Below, piece by piece: positions 1 through 8,908 of a DNA stretch of 64,000 bases (position 1 is its first letter; the number at the start of each line of letters is the position of its first letter). The stretch comes from Prevotellaceae bacterium UBA2852. GTDB taxonomy: Bacteria; Bacteroidota; Bacteroidia; Bacteroidales; Bacteroidaceae. The notes under the pieces were generated by a model. It made no database searches. It was not told the origin of the DNA and saw nothing but the letters and a program-made list of their open reading frames with translations. The translations under genes were made by a program, and so were the position numbers. Where the stretch lies: positions 96,264-160,263 of the forward strand of contig DEFM01000013.1 in NCBI GenBank assembly GCA_002350855.1, written 5' to 3'.

Positions 1-165
1 ACTGGTGAGCCCCCTTATGCTATCATCGTTCCTGGAATCTTTGAATATCCTTTGGAGCGTGTATGTATTAATAATGCATACTTGAAGTTCAATAACTGGG
101 CACAAGATATTACTAAGGACGAGGACTGGTATACAGAGCCTGAATCAGGAAAGGTTTACGAATAA
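1..165 (+). CDS. 3' end of LruC-domain (DUF4842-like) protein, partial
   Basis: The window opens inside an open frame that reads 54 codons to a TAA at 163-165. The visible tail contains PYAIIVPGIFEYP and, later, AYLKFNNWAQ and DWY. This pattern is typical of the C-terminus of Bacteroidales LruC-domain proteins, which are large secreted or surface proteins of unknown function often encoded near fimbrial or polysaccharide loci. The start and most of the gene lie upstream of the window, so size and signal peptide cannot be judged. A strong hairpin follows, so it is probably not co-transcribed with the GH43 gene at 313. The family assignment is from memory of the motif. Confidence 0.6.
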   Translation, partial: TGEPPYAIIVPGIFEYPLERVCINNAYLKFNNWAQDITKDEDWYTEPESGKVYE

Positions 166-185
166 AGAGATACTTACGTTATAAG

Positions 186-220
186 GAAAAAGGGTTATTC
201 TTCAGGAATAGCCCTTTTTT
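186..220 (+). terminator. Rho-independent terminator after the LruC-type gene
   Basis: A stem AAGGGTTATTC / GAATAGCCCTT with a short TTCAG-type loop is followed by a run of T. It lies about 20 nt after the stop codon at 165 and separates this gene from the glycosidase operon. Confidence 0.8.
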
Positions 221-299
221 GTGTATAAATATAGCCTTTGCTGATACAATAGCGAAAGTTCACGAAACATAGCATAACGTTTTTCTCATTATTATTATG

Positions 300-307
300 T
301 AACTTTG
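300..307 (+). promoter_or_regulatory. -7 box TAACTTTG for the GH43-GH3-GH31 run
   Basis: TAACTTTG fits the Bacteroidales -7 consensus TAnnTTTG. No good TTTG is visible 19-21 nt upstream, so the -33 element is weak. The start codon at 313 begins only 5 nt after the box, so the transcript would have almost no leader. Confidence 0.6.
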
Positions 308-312
308 CAACC

Positions 313-3036
313 ATGAAGATGAAGAAAACTATAATACTTACTGCTGCATTAGCGATAGCAATGAACAGTACAGCACAAAATCCTTTTGTGCAAACTTGGT
401 GTACGAGTGATCCTGCCCCTATGGTACATAATGGAAGAATGTATGTCTATACGGGACACGATGAAGACAATGCCGACTTCTTCTGGATGCAGGAGTGGCG
501 AGTTTATTCCACTGACGACATGGTCAACTGGCTAGACCATGGTTCACCATTGGCCTTGGAGAGTTTCTCTTGGGCGGATGACAGAGCCTGGGCATCACAG
601 TGTGTAGAACGAGATGGAAAGTTCTATTGGTACATCTGTGCTCACTCCAAGATTTCCAATGGTATGGCTATTGGTGTAGCAGTGAGTGACACACCAACAG
701 GACCTTTCCGTGATGCCATCGGAAAGCCCTTATTCGAGAATGGCAGTTGGGATCATATCGACCCAACAGTATTGATTGATGATGATGGGCAGGCATGGTT
801 GATGTGGGGCAATCCACAATGTTACTATTTGAAGTTGAATCGCGACATGATTTCCTATAGTGGTGAGCTGGGCCTTCTCGACATGACAGAGGAAGCCTTT
901 GGTGGTCCCATCATGAGCAAGCGAGAGAAAGGTAAGAAATATAAAGATTCTTACGTGGAAGGCCCTTGGCTTACCAAGCGCAATGGTACTTACCAATTGC
1001 TCTATGCTGCGGGTGGTGTACCAGAGCACATCGCTTACAGCACAGCCTCCTCGCCTACTGGACCTTGGAAATATGCTGGTGAAATTATGCCCTTGAGTGA
1101 CACCAAGTCGTTTACCAACCATTGTGGTGTTGCTGACTATAAGGGTCACTCCTACTTTTTCTATCACACTGGCAAATTGCCTAATGGCGGAGGCTTTGGA
1201 CGCAGTGTTGCTGTTGAGGAGTTTAAGTACAATGCAGATGGCAGTTTCCCAACAATTCTTCCTACAGATGAGGGAGTGAAACCTATTGGCAAGTTTGATC
1301 CCTATCGTAAGGTGGAGGCTGAGACAATGGCCTTCTCAAAGGGCGTAAAAACTGAGCAGAACGATCAGGTAGGTGTCTATGTAACAGATATCCACAATGG
1401 CGACTATATCAAGTTGCAGAACGTTCATTTCTGCAATAAGATTCCTCGCACCTTCACAGCACGTGTAGCCAGTGGCTTGCGTGGTGGACAAATCGAAATC
1501 CGTATCGATAGCATTGGTGGAAAGCTGCTTGGAACTGTGAATGTTCCAGGAACTAGTGGTTGGGAGCAGTGGCAAACCATTACCACTGATCTGACAGCTA
1601 TTGCCAGTGGACATCATGATATGTATTTCGTATTCAAAGGCCGTAAAGGTCCAAAGCTCTTCAATTTCGATTGGTGGGAGATGCGTGGATTGGAACAAGT
1701 GAATATGCCACTTTTCCAAACCAAATATACTGCAGACCCCTCTCCTCTCGTTGTTGGCGACACCTTATTCTTATACACATCACATGATGCTTCGCCTGAG
1801 GATATTCCTGACGAGAACGAGAAATCATCAGCAGGTTTCTTTATGTACGATTGGTTGCTGTGGTCCACGACAGATATGGTAAACTGGACAGAACATGGTG
1901 CAGTTGCCTCACTAAAAGACTTCCCTTGGCGCAGTCGTGAAAATGGCGCTTGGGCTATCCAGACAGTTGAGCACAATGGCAAGTATTATCTCTATGCTCC
2001 TTTGCATGGACATGGTATTGGTGTGTTGGAGGCAGATTCCCCCTATGGTCCATTCAAAGATCCCCTTGGAAAACCATTGGTTTGGGACCAGAGCAATTGG
2101 TATGACATAGACCCCAGCGTCTATACTGACGACGATGGTCAAGCCTATATGTATTGGGGTAATCCCCATACTTTTTGGGCTAAGCTGGGCAACGATATGA
2201 CCTCACTCACAAGTGGTGTGACCAAATTGCCACACATTCCCAACTATCAAGAAGGTCCTTGGTTCTACAAGCGTAATGGACATTATTATCTGGGATTCGC
2301 CTCAACTTGTTGTCCAGAGGCTTTGGGCTATGCGATGAGTGATAGTCCCACAGGTCCTTGGGAGTGGAAGGGTTATATCATGAAGCCCACTCCTCGCGAT
2401 AGAGGCAATCATCCTGGCATTTGCGATTATAAGGGACACTCTTATGTCTTTGGACAGAATTATGACCTCATGCATCTAGAGACTTTCGAACATCACGAGC
2501 GTCGTAGTGTTTCTGCTACAGAGATTACCTACAATGCTGATGGAACCATTCAGGAAGTTCCTTACTGGCTCGACCAGAAGCCCATGAATCAATTGCATTG
2601 GCTCAATCCCTATCAGCGTGTAGAAGCAGAGACCATGAACTGGGGTTATGGACTAAAGTCATCGAAGATGGGCATCCAGAACACAGGCGTTGTGAAGAAC
2701 ATGCCTGAATCCACTGGCAAGCGTAATATGTATATCTACGATATCAACGATGGTGAATATATCCGTTTGCGTGGTGTTGACTTTGGAAGCAAGGGCGCCA
2801 AGCAGTTTGCCATAACAGCTTCTGCTGCTATGAAAGCAGGTTGCACCATCACACTCCGTCTGAATAGCAATAAAGGTCCTGTTGTTGGAACCCTGAATGT
2901 GAAGAGTACTGGCAGTGTAGATAAATATCGCACATTCACCACCAAAGTGAAGGAGGCTACAGGTGTTCACGACCTTTACATTTGTTTCAGCAATGCCCAA
3001 GGAGACGTACATCTCGATTGGTGGCAGTTTAAATAG
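313..3036 (+). CDS. Secreted tandem GH43-CBM6-GH43-CBM6 glycosidase
   Basis: 907 residues with an N-terminal signal peptide (KKTIILTAALAIA, ending near AQ22). Two complete GH43 five-blade modules are each followed by a CBM6-like beta-sandwich (about 333-455 and 769-907; start motif VEAETM, end motif DWW). The GH43 triad is visible in both: D33 (TSDPAP), D150 (HIDPT) and E216 (VEGPW) in the first; D475 (TADPSP), D600 (DIDPS) and E647 (QEGPW) in the second. Known GH43 enzymes of this kind are alpha-L-arabinofuranosidases or beta-xylosidases acting in the periplasm or at the surface. GH3 follows after 15 nt, so it heads an operon. ATG at 313 is used; ATG at 319 is also possible. Substrate is inferred, not seen. 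Confidence 0.88.
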   Translation: MKMKKTIILTAALAIAMNSTAQNPFVQTWCTSDPAPMVHNGRMYVYTGHDEDNADFFWMQEWRVYSTDDMVNWLDHGSPLALESFSWADDRAWASQCVERDGKFYWYICAHSKISNGMAIGVAVSDTPTGPFRDAIGKPLFENGSWDHIDPTVLIDDDGQAWLMWGNPQCYYLKLNRDMISYSGELGLLDMTEEAFGGPIMSKREKGKKYKDSYVEGPWLTKRNGTYQLLYAAGGVPEHIAYSTASSPTGPWKYAGEIMPLSDTKSFTNHCGVADYKGHSYFFYHTGKLPNGGGFGRSVAVEEFKYNADGSFPTILPTDEGVKPIGKFDPYRKVEAETMAFSKGVKTEQNDQVGVYVTDIHNGDYIKLQNVHFCNKIPRTFTARVASGLRGGQIEIRIDSIGGKLLGTVNVPGTSGWEQWQTITTDLTAIASGHHDMYFVFKGRKGPKLFNFDWWEMRGLEQVNMPLFQTKYTADPSPLVVGDTLFLYTSHDASPEDIPDENEKSSAGFFMYDWLLWSTTDMVNWTEHGAVASLKDFPWRSRENGAWAIQTVEHNGKYYLYAPLHGHGIGVLEADSPYGPFKDPLGKPLVWDQSNWYDIDPSVYTDDDGQAYMYWGNPHTFWAKLGNDMTSLTSGVTKLPHIPNYQEGPWFYKRNGHYYLGFASTCCPEALGYAMSDSPTGPWEWKGYIMKPTPRDRGNHPGICDYKGHSYVFGQNYDLMHLETFEHHERRSVSATEITYNADGTIQEVPYWLDQKPMNQLHWLNPYQRVEAETMNWGYGLKSSKMGIQNTGVVKNMPESTGKRNMYIYDINDGEYIRLRGVDFGSKGAKQFAITASAAMKAGCTITLRLNSNKGPVVGTLNVKSTGSVDKYRTFTTKVKEATGVHDLYICFSNAQGDVHLDWWQFK

Positions 3037-3051
3037 AACAAGATAAACACA

Positions 3052-5409
3052 ATGAAAATTAAAACAATGACAATGATGTGCACAACAGCACTTTTCATGG
3101 GGTGTAGTGCCCCTGACTTAGAGCAACAGGTTGACGAGCTCTATGGCAAGATGACGCAGGAAGAGCGCATTGCCCAGTTGAGAAGTATGTATATAGAAGA
3201 TCTCTTCGACGAGCAGGGGCAGTTGGATACTGCAAAATGTCGTCAACAGATACCCAACGGTATTGGGCATTTCGCCCAATATGCTTTTCAGAAGCAAAGA
3301 GAACCAAATCTTCTGCGAGATATGGTGGCAGCTTTGCAAAAGTGGTTGATGGAAAATACGCCCAATGGCATCCCTGCCCTCTTCCATGAGGAGGTTCTAT
3401 CAGGTGTCAACGCACGTGGAGCAACTATCTATCCCCAACAGATTGGTCAAGCGTGCTCGTTCAATCCAGAGTTGGCTGAGTTGAAAACCCTTCAGACGAG
3501 TACTGCTATGCGAAAAATGGGTGGTGTCTTGTCGCTCTCGCCCATGGTGGATGTTTGTCGCACACCTAGTTTCAATCGTTTGGAGGAGTCATACGGAGAA
3601 GATGGTTACTTGTCTGCTGTTATGGGAACAGCCTTTGTTCGTGGATTGCAGCAAGGCGATCTGAAGAAAGGCGTTGGTGCTTGCTCCAAACATTATCTTG
3701 GATATGGTGGAGGTGGTGATGCAGACGAGAAAGAATTGATGGAAGAAATTCTTTTGCCTCACGAAACCATGATACGCATGGAAGGCAGCAAGGTCGTTAT
3801 GCCTGGCTATCATGCAATGGCAGATAATAATGGTGAGAATGTCAATTGTGTGGCAAATGCCAAGATTCTGCAAGACATTCTGCGTGACTATTTAGGCTTT
3901 GATGGTATGGTAGTGAGCGACTATACAGCCATTGACCAAATACCTAACCTTGCCACCCCAATGGAGAAGGCTGTTGCAGCTATCAATGCAGGCAATGATG
4001 TGGACTTCCCCTTCGGTGCCAATTATCAGTATCTTCAGGAAGCCATCGACAAAGGACTGGTAAAACCTGAAACCTTTGAACGTGCTGTCAAAGATGTGTT
4101 GCGCTATAAGTTCCGTGTAGGATTGTTTGATAAGAATCCTTATCTTTATAGTACGGAGAAGATAGAATTAGATACTCCAGAAGAGCGCGAAACAGCCTAT
4201 AAGATTGCCACACAGAGCATCGTGCTATTGAAAAACGATGGTACTTTGCCACTTGATGAGGGGAAGTCGCCTGAGAATATCCTTATCACAGGTCCAAATG
4301 CCAACTCGATGTGGGCCATGTGTGGCGACTATTCGTTCCCCTCTATGAGCTATTTCTGGAAAAAGGTTGAGCATGACCTTGACCATCCTCATGTCGTTGG
4401 TTTGCTGGAAGGTTTGCGCGACAGAAAGCCCTCTCACATGAACATTCTCTATTCGCGTGGTTGCGATTGGACAGAGGAGATTGAGACCAAATATACAGAA
4501 GGTGGCGACGAGCGCGCATGGGAGTATGAACTTCTGCATCGCATGGTGGATGCTGGCGAAAAGGCAGATCCTCAGGAAGCCCTCAAGTTGGCTAAGCAGT
4601 GCGATGTTATTATCGCAGCTATGGGTGAAAACGTAATGCTTTGTGGTGAGAACAGAGATCGTCAGGGACTTCGTCTGCCTGGAAAGCAGGAACAATATGT
4701 TGAGCAACTGCTGGCTACAGGCAAGCCTGTCGTTCTGGTTTTGTTTGGTGGTCGTGCACAAGTCATCTCCAGTCTTGCGGAGCGTTGTTCTGCTGTCGTT
4801 CAGGCATGGTATCCAGGTGAAGAGGGAGGTCATGCTGTAGCTGATATCCTCTATGGAACAGTAGCTCCCTCTGGAAAACTTTCTGTTAGTTATCCCAATA
4901 CGGAGGTCTATGAGCCACTTTGCTATAACTATTCAGCAGAGCAGGATGCACGTGTACAATGGCCTTTCGGCTATGGTTTAACCTACACCACCTTTGAATA
5001 CAAGAATCTCAAAGTGGAAAGCGAAGTCCAGACCACCAATCCGTTTATCGACTTGTCGTTTGAAGTAAAGAACACAGGCTTTATGGCTGCTGATGAGATT
5101 GCTCAGGTATATATCTCCTCCACATCAGACGACCAACCAATCCGTCCTATCCAACTTCAGGGCTTTACTCGCATACCTCTCCAACCCAATGAGAGCAAGA
5201 CTGTTAAGGTGAGATTGTATACAGAACAGTTTGGTTTTTACAGTCACGAGAATGGCAAGCGTCAATGGAACATTCTTCCAGGCACCTACGCTATCAAGAT
5301 TGGAGCATCGTCTGTTGACATCCGTCTGCAAAAGCAGATAACGCTGAAAGGTGAGGCTGTCAATAAACCCCTAAGAGAGTATTATTTCTCAACCAGTTCA
5401 ATTAAATAA
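3052..5409 (+). CDS. GH3 beta-glucosidase/beta-xylosidase lipoprotein
   Basis: 785 residues. The N-terminus ends in LFMGC, a lipobox with Cys18, so the enzyme is probably membrane anchored and exposed to the periplasm. The GH3 N-terminal barrel shows KHYLGYGG and the nucleophile motif GMVVSDY with D290. The C-terminal alpha/beta domain has GENRDRQGLRLPGKQ, and a fibronectin-III-like domain (about 660-755) closes the protein, the usual three-part plan. GH3 enzymes remove non-reducing beta-glucose or beta-xylose from oligosaccharides; the sequence does not decide between them. It sits 15 nt after the tandem GH43 gene and 4 nt before the GH31 gene, so the three are almost certainly one transcript. 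Confidence 0.88.
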   Translation: MKIKTMTMMCTTALFMGCSAPDLEQQVDELYGKMTQEERIAQLRSMYIEDLFDEQGQLDTAKCRQQIPNGIGHFAQYAFQKQREPNLLRDMVAALQKWLMENTPNGIPALFHEEVLSGVNARGATIYPQQIGQACSFNPELAELKTLQTSTAMRKMGGVLSLSPMVDVCRTPSFNRLEESYGEDGYLSAVMGTAFVRGLQQGDLKKGVGACSKHYLGYGGGGDADEKELMEEILLPHETMIRMEGSKVVMPGYHAMADNNGENVNCVANAKILQDILRDYLGFDGMVVSDYTAIDQIPNLATPMEKAVAAINAGNDVDFPFGANYQYLQEAIDKGLVKPETFERAVKDVLRYKFRVGLFDKNPYLYSTEKIELDTPEERETAYKIATQSIVLLKNDGTLPLDEGKSPENILITGPNANSMWAMCGDYSFPSMSYFWKKVEHDLDHPHVVGLLEGLRDRKPSHMNILYSRGCDWTEEIETKYTEGGDERAWEYELLHRMVDAGEKADPQEALKLAKQCDVIIAAMGENVMLCGENRDRQGLRLPGKQEQYVEQLLATGKPVVLVLFGGRAQVISSLAERCSAVVQAWYPGEEGGHAVADILYGTVAPSGKLSVSYPNTEVYEPLCYNYSAEQDARVQWPFGYGLTYTTFEYKNLKVESEVQTTNPFIDLSFEVKNTGFMAADEIAQVYISSTSDDQPIRPIQLQGFTRIPLQPNESKTVKVRLYTEQFGFYSHENGKRQWNILPGTYAIKIGASSVDIRLQKQITLKGEAVNKPLREYYFSTSSIK

Positions 5410-5413
5410 AACG

Positions 5414-7591
5414 ATGAGAAGAATCATTGCTATCCTTATCGTATGCTTTAGCGTACAAACCATTTTCGCCCAACAACCTTTTGGGCGAGGAAAGATTTCC
5501 GTTCAGCAAGTGGCTCACAATGCTGTGCGAATCCAGTATATAGAGGGTAATATACAGAATGATCTTCCTGACTGGATTTACGTGAAGCATGAAACGGTAA
5601 AGAGCAATGATTTGAAAGTTACGCTGGACAAGAAACACCAACGTTTGTTCATCAAGGACAAGAGTGGAAAGACCGTTTTTACAGCTACCCGTCATCAATT
5701 TGATGAAAGTGAGGCTACTCTAACGTTCCTGTCTTCCAAGGACGAGTGTCTCTTCGGACTGGGTCAGTTTCAAGATGGCTACAGCAATGTTCGTGGACTC
5801 TCCAGACGTTTGACTCAGGTGAACACGCAGATTAGTCTGCCCATGCTTATCTCTAGCAAGGGATATGGCATCTTGTGGAACAACTATGGTCTGACAGATT
5901 TCAATCCTTGCCACCAGAGTGTGAAATTGCAGAAGCGAAGTGGCGCAGGAAAGCAGGAGGTGGTAAATGTCACATCAACTGAAGGTGGTAAGAAAGAGGT
6001 GCGCGAGCGCCATATCTTCGAGGCTTCTATTGATATCGCTGAGACAGGCGACTATGCCCTTTTGCTAGATGTTGGTCAGAAGATGGCGCGTCGCCATAAC
6101 CTTTGCATTGATGGGCAACCCGTCATTGAGATGCAGAACCTATGGCTTCCTCCAACAGCTTCCAAAATTGTACATCTTTCAAAAGGTCATCATCAGCTCA
6201 CTGCTGAGCTAACCAAGGACGATGCCCCTACCCTATATTATAATAAGGTAAAGGACGAGACCACTTTCCATTCGCCCGTAGCCACTTCAGTAGATTATAC
6301 TGTTTTCATTGGCTCTGCTGATGAAATCATCGCCAGCTATCGCGAACTGACGGGTGTTTGTCCACAAATGCCCAAATGGGCTTTGGGCTATATCCATTGT
6401 CGTGAACGTTTCCATAGCTCACAGGAAATCCTCGAGACAGCCAATCGTTTTCGCAAGGAGAATATGCCCATCAGCCTCATCGTGCAGGATTGGCAATATT
6501 GGGGCAAGTATGGTTGGAACTCTATGAAGTTCGACGAGGAATTCTATCCTGACCCCAAGGCCTTGACGGATAGTCTGCACAAGATGGATATCCGTCTGAT
6601 GCTCAGCGTTTGGTCGAAGATTGACAAGAACTCTGACGTGGGGCGTCAAATGGTGCGCGACCAGTATTATATTCCAGGAACTGACTGGATTGATTTCTTC
6701 AATCCTCAAGCTGCATCGTCTTATTGGCAGAACTTCTGTGAGCGCTTGTTGCCTTTGGGTATTGATGCTTGGTGGCAGGATGCTACAGAACCAGAGAACG
6801 ACGACCTTGTGGGGCGTCGTGTCAACAATGGGCGTTGGAGTGGTGAGCAGGTGCGTAATGTCTATCCCTTGTTGGTTAACAAAACCGTTTATGAAGGATT
6901 GGTAGCTGCTGGTTGTGAGCCCATGATTCTCACCCGTTGCGGATTCCCTGGCATTCAGCGCTATGGTTCTGCTCTCTGGAGTGGCGATGTGGGCAATGAT
7001 TGGGAGACCTTCCGACGTCAGATCGTGGCAGGTTTGGGTGTCCAGGCTGCTGGTGTTCCTTGGTGGACCTACGACGCTGGTGGATTCTTCCGTCCTGGCG
7101 ACCAATACACCAATCAAGACTATATCGAACGAATGTTGCGTTGGATAGAGACTTCTGTCTATCTGCCCCTGATGCGTGTTCATGGCTATATGAGCAACAC
7201 AGAGCCTTGGAACTATGGTGCTGAGGCTCAGCAGATTATCACAGAATGCCTAAAAGAACGTGAAAGTCTGCGTCCTTACATCGAGCAATGTGCTGAGCGT
7301 GTAGCCAAAGAGGGCTATACCATCATGCGCCCCCTCGTCTTCGACTTTGCCAACGACCCAGAAGCTCTTCAGCAAAAGTATGAATACATGTTTGGTCCTT
7401 CGCTACTCATCTGCCCCATCACAGAGCCAGGTGTCAAAGAGTGGAAGACCTACCTACCCAAGAACAAAGAAGGTTGGATTGACTATCGTACAGGTAAGCA
7501 CTATGCGGGTGGACAAACCATCACGACTCCTGTCGACAAAGCCCACATCCCAGTTTTCGTTAAGCAAGGAGACAATTCATATTTCCCCTAA
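5414..7591 (+). CDS. GH31 alpha-xylosidase-like enzyme with PA14 insert
   Basis: 725 residues with a signal peptide ending near FAQQ. GH31 signatures: nucleophile D456 in WWQDATEPE, and a predicted acid/base D525 in WSGDVGND, followed by WWTYDAGGFF. Between the N-terminal beta-sandwich and the barrel is an insert (about 195-290) of PA14 type. The same insert occurs in the characterised Bacteroides ovatus xyloglucan alpha-xylosidase, so alpha-xylosidase is the best guess over alpha-glucosidase. It is the last gene of the first glycosidase run: a 265-nt gap with a repeat array follows. The Bacteroides comparison is established knowledge; the substrate here is inference. Confidence 0.85.
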   Translation: MRRIIAILIVCFSVQTIFAQQPFGRGKISVQQVAHNAVRIQYIEGNIQNDLPDWIYVKHETVKSNDLKVTLDKKHQRLFIKDKSGKTVFTATRHQFDESEATLTFLSSKDECLFGLGQFQDGYSNVRGLSRRLTQVNTQISLPMLISSKGYGILWNNYGLTDFNPCHQSVKLQKRSGAGKQEVVNVTSTEGGKKEVRERHIFEASIDIAETGDYALLLDVGQKMARRHNLCIDGQPVIEMQNLWLPPTASKIVHLSKGHHQLTAELTKDDAPTLYYNKVKDETTFHSPVATSVDYTVFIGSADEIIASYRELTGVCPQMPKWALGYIHCRERFHSSQEILETANRFRKENMPISLIVQDWQYWGKYGWNSMKFDEEFYPDPKALTDSLHKMDIRLMLSVWSKIDKNSDVGRQMVRDQYYIPGTDWIDFFNPQAASSYWQNFCERLLPLGIDAWWQDATEPENDDLVGRRVNNGRWSGEQVRNVYPLLVNKTVYEGLVAAGCEPMILTRCGFPGIQRYGSALWSGDVGNDWETFRRQIVAGLGVQAAGVPWWTYDAGGFFRPGDQYTNQDYIERMLRWIETSVYLPLMRVHGYMSNTEPWNYGAEAQQIITECLKERESLRPYIEQCAERVAKEGYTIMRPLVFDFANDPEALQQKYEYMFGPSLLICPITEPGVKEWKTYLPKNKEGWIDYRTGKHYAGGQTITTPVDKAHIPVFVKQGDNSYFP

Positions 7592-7600
7592 TGCTAAATC

Positions 7601-7684
7601 ATATTCCAAGTCCTGAAATAAATATTCCAAGTCCTGAAATAAATATTCCAAGACCTGAAACATATATTCCAAGGCCTGGAATAT
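7601..7684 (+). repeat. Four tandem units of a 21-bp repeat
   Basis: Units start at 7601, 7622, 7643 and 7664 and share ATATTCCAAG.CCTG.AA. Units 1 and 2 are identical. Unit 4 has become an inverted repeat (ATATTCCA, 5-nt centre AGGCC, TGGAATAT), so it could also act as a weak terminator for the GH31 operon. There are no spacers between units. The rest of the 7592-7856 gap holds an AT-rich stretch and the promoter of the esterase gene. Confidence 0.9.
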
Positions 7685-7799
7685 AATTTTCCATGTTGAT
7701 AAAAAAACTTTTTCGATGATGTCGTAAGAAACAACTACCCCTATTTCTCATTTTTCCTATCCAAATTACACCCGAAATAGTATATGTTACATCCAACTA

Positions 7800-7830
7800 T
7801 TGCGAATGTGGGGAATTTTTTGTATCTTTG
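7800..7830 (+). promoter_or_regulatory. -33/-7 promoter of the esterase gene
   Basis: TTG at 7800-7802 and TATCTTTG at 7823-7830 are separated by 20 nt, matching the Bacteroidales promoter pattern. It lies 26 nt before the ATG at 7857 and rules out the longer open frame from 7800, which would start inside the promoter. Confidence 0.75.
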
Positions 7831-7856
7831 CCATCAAATTGCAACAATTAAAAACA

Positions 7857-8849
7857 ATGAAGAAGACATTAATATCTGTATGTATGCTTTGCCTGACAGC
7901 TGTTGCAATGGCTCAGCCTGCAGGTGGCTTTGGAGGTGTTCAGCAACAAACAAAACTAGAGACCTCGCAAGAGTGGAAGGATATTAACTATGTGGGCGAT
8001 GGCCAGACGTATCACACCTGCGACATCTATCTGCCCAAAGAGCAGAAGGACAGCTATCCTGTGGTGATTCACATCTACGGAAGTGCTTGGTTTAACAATA
8101 ACGGCAAGGGAATGGCCGATCTAGGCACCATCGTCAAAAGTCTGTTAGATGCAGGCTACGCTGTGGTTTGTCCTAATCACCGTTCGAGCATCGATGCCCC
8201 ATGGCCTGCCCAGATAAACGACATCCGTGCCGTGATACGCTTTGTTCGTGGCGAAGCAAAGACTTACAAGTTTGACACCTCATTTATCGCTACCAGCGGA
8301 TTCTCCAGTGGTGGTCACTTGGCCTCTATCGCAGCAACTACTAGTGGTATGAAAACAGCTACTGTAGGCAGTGTTACACTCGACCTTGAGGGCAACTTGG
8401 GTAAATATACCGATCAGCTCAGTACTGTGAATGCCGCTTGCGACTGGTCTGGTCCTGTAGACTTGACCGCTATGGATTGTGGCGAACACATGACCATGGG
8501 CGAGAATAGTCCTGAGGACGTGTTGCTCAGATCGAAACTCTCGAAAGAGCCCGATAAGTACCTGAGTCTCAGTGCCACACAGTATGTCAGCTCCAACACA
8601 CCCCCCATCATCATTTTCCATGGTGACAAGGACGGCGTGGTTCCCAATTGTCAGGGTAAGAAGTTCTATGAATTGCTGAAGGCAGCAGGTGTCAAGACTG
8701 AGGCAACCTTCCCTGCAGAGGGCAATCATGGAGGACCTGAAATGTACACTCCAGAGAATCTGAAGAAGATGGTTTGTTTCCTGAACTGCGTCAGGGAAAG
8801 TAATTGTTGCAATAAGGGTTGCTGTCAAAAACAATTTGTCGAAGTTTAA
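7857..8849 (+). CDS. Secreted alpha/beta-hydrolase carbohydrate esterase
   Basis: 330 residues starting at MKKTLISVCML, which gives a clean signal peptide ending near AMAQ; the frame extends upstream but into the promoter. Alpha/beta-hydrolase features are IYGSAW (oxyanion region), GFSSGGH with nucleophile S150, D259 in GDKDGVVP and H291 in GNHGGPE. Relatives in Bacteroidetes polysaccharide loci are acetyl or feruloyl esterases, which fits the xylan-type neighbours. The C-terminus is odd: after the last helix it carries five cysteines within about 15 residues (NCCNKGCCQK plus an earlier Cys). This could be a disulfide-linked tail in the periplasm. The exact ester cleaved is unknown. Confidence 0.78.
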   Translation: MKKTLISVCMLCLTAVAMAQPAGGFGGVQQQTKLETSQEWKDINYVGDGQTYHTCDIYLPKEQKDSYPVVIHIYGSAWFNNNGKGMADLGTIVKSLLDAGYAVVCPNHRSSIDAPWPAQINDIRAVIRFVRGEAKTYKFDTSFIATSGFSSGGHLASIAATTSGMKTATVGSVTLDLEGNLGKYTDQLSTVNAACDWSGPVDLTAMDCGEHMTMGENSPEDVLLRSKLSKEPDKYLSLSATQYVSSNTPPIIIFHGDKDGVVPNCQGKKFYELLKAAGVKTEATFPAEGNHGGPEMYTPENLKKMVCFLNCVRESNCCNKGCCQKQFVEV

Positions 8850-8908
8850 TGCCCAGAATCCCCTTCCCGTCTTGAACTGAAGTAAAACATTATTAAAACT
8901 ATGATATT

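Noticed and set aside
4225..4833. 202-codon open frame on the minus strand
   Set aside because: Antisense within the GH3 gene; low-complexity product and no independent support.
6419..7183. 254-codon open frame on the minus strand
   Set aside because: Lies opposite the catalytic core of the GH31 gene, which has all key residues in order; a frame shadow.
7601..7684. Possible CRISPR array
   Set aside because: Units are contiguous 21-mers without spacers and no cas genes are nearby.
7599..7796. Minus-strand ORF with a repeated GLGIFIS peptide
   Set aside because: It is only the translation of the 21-bp DNA array; 21 is a multiple of 3, so the frame stays open by chance.
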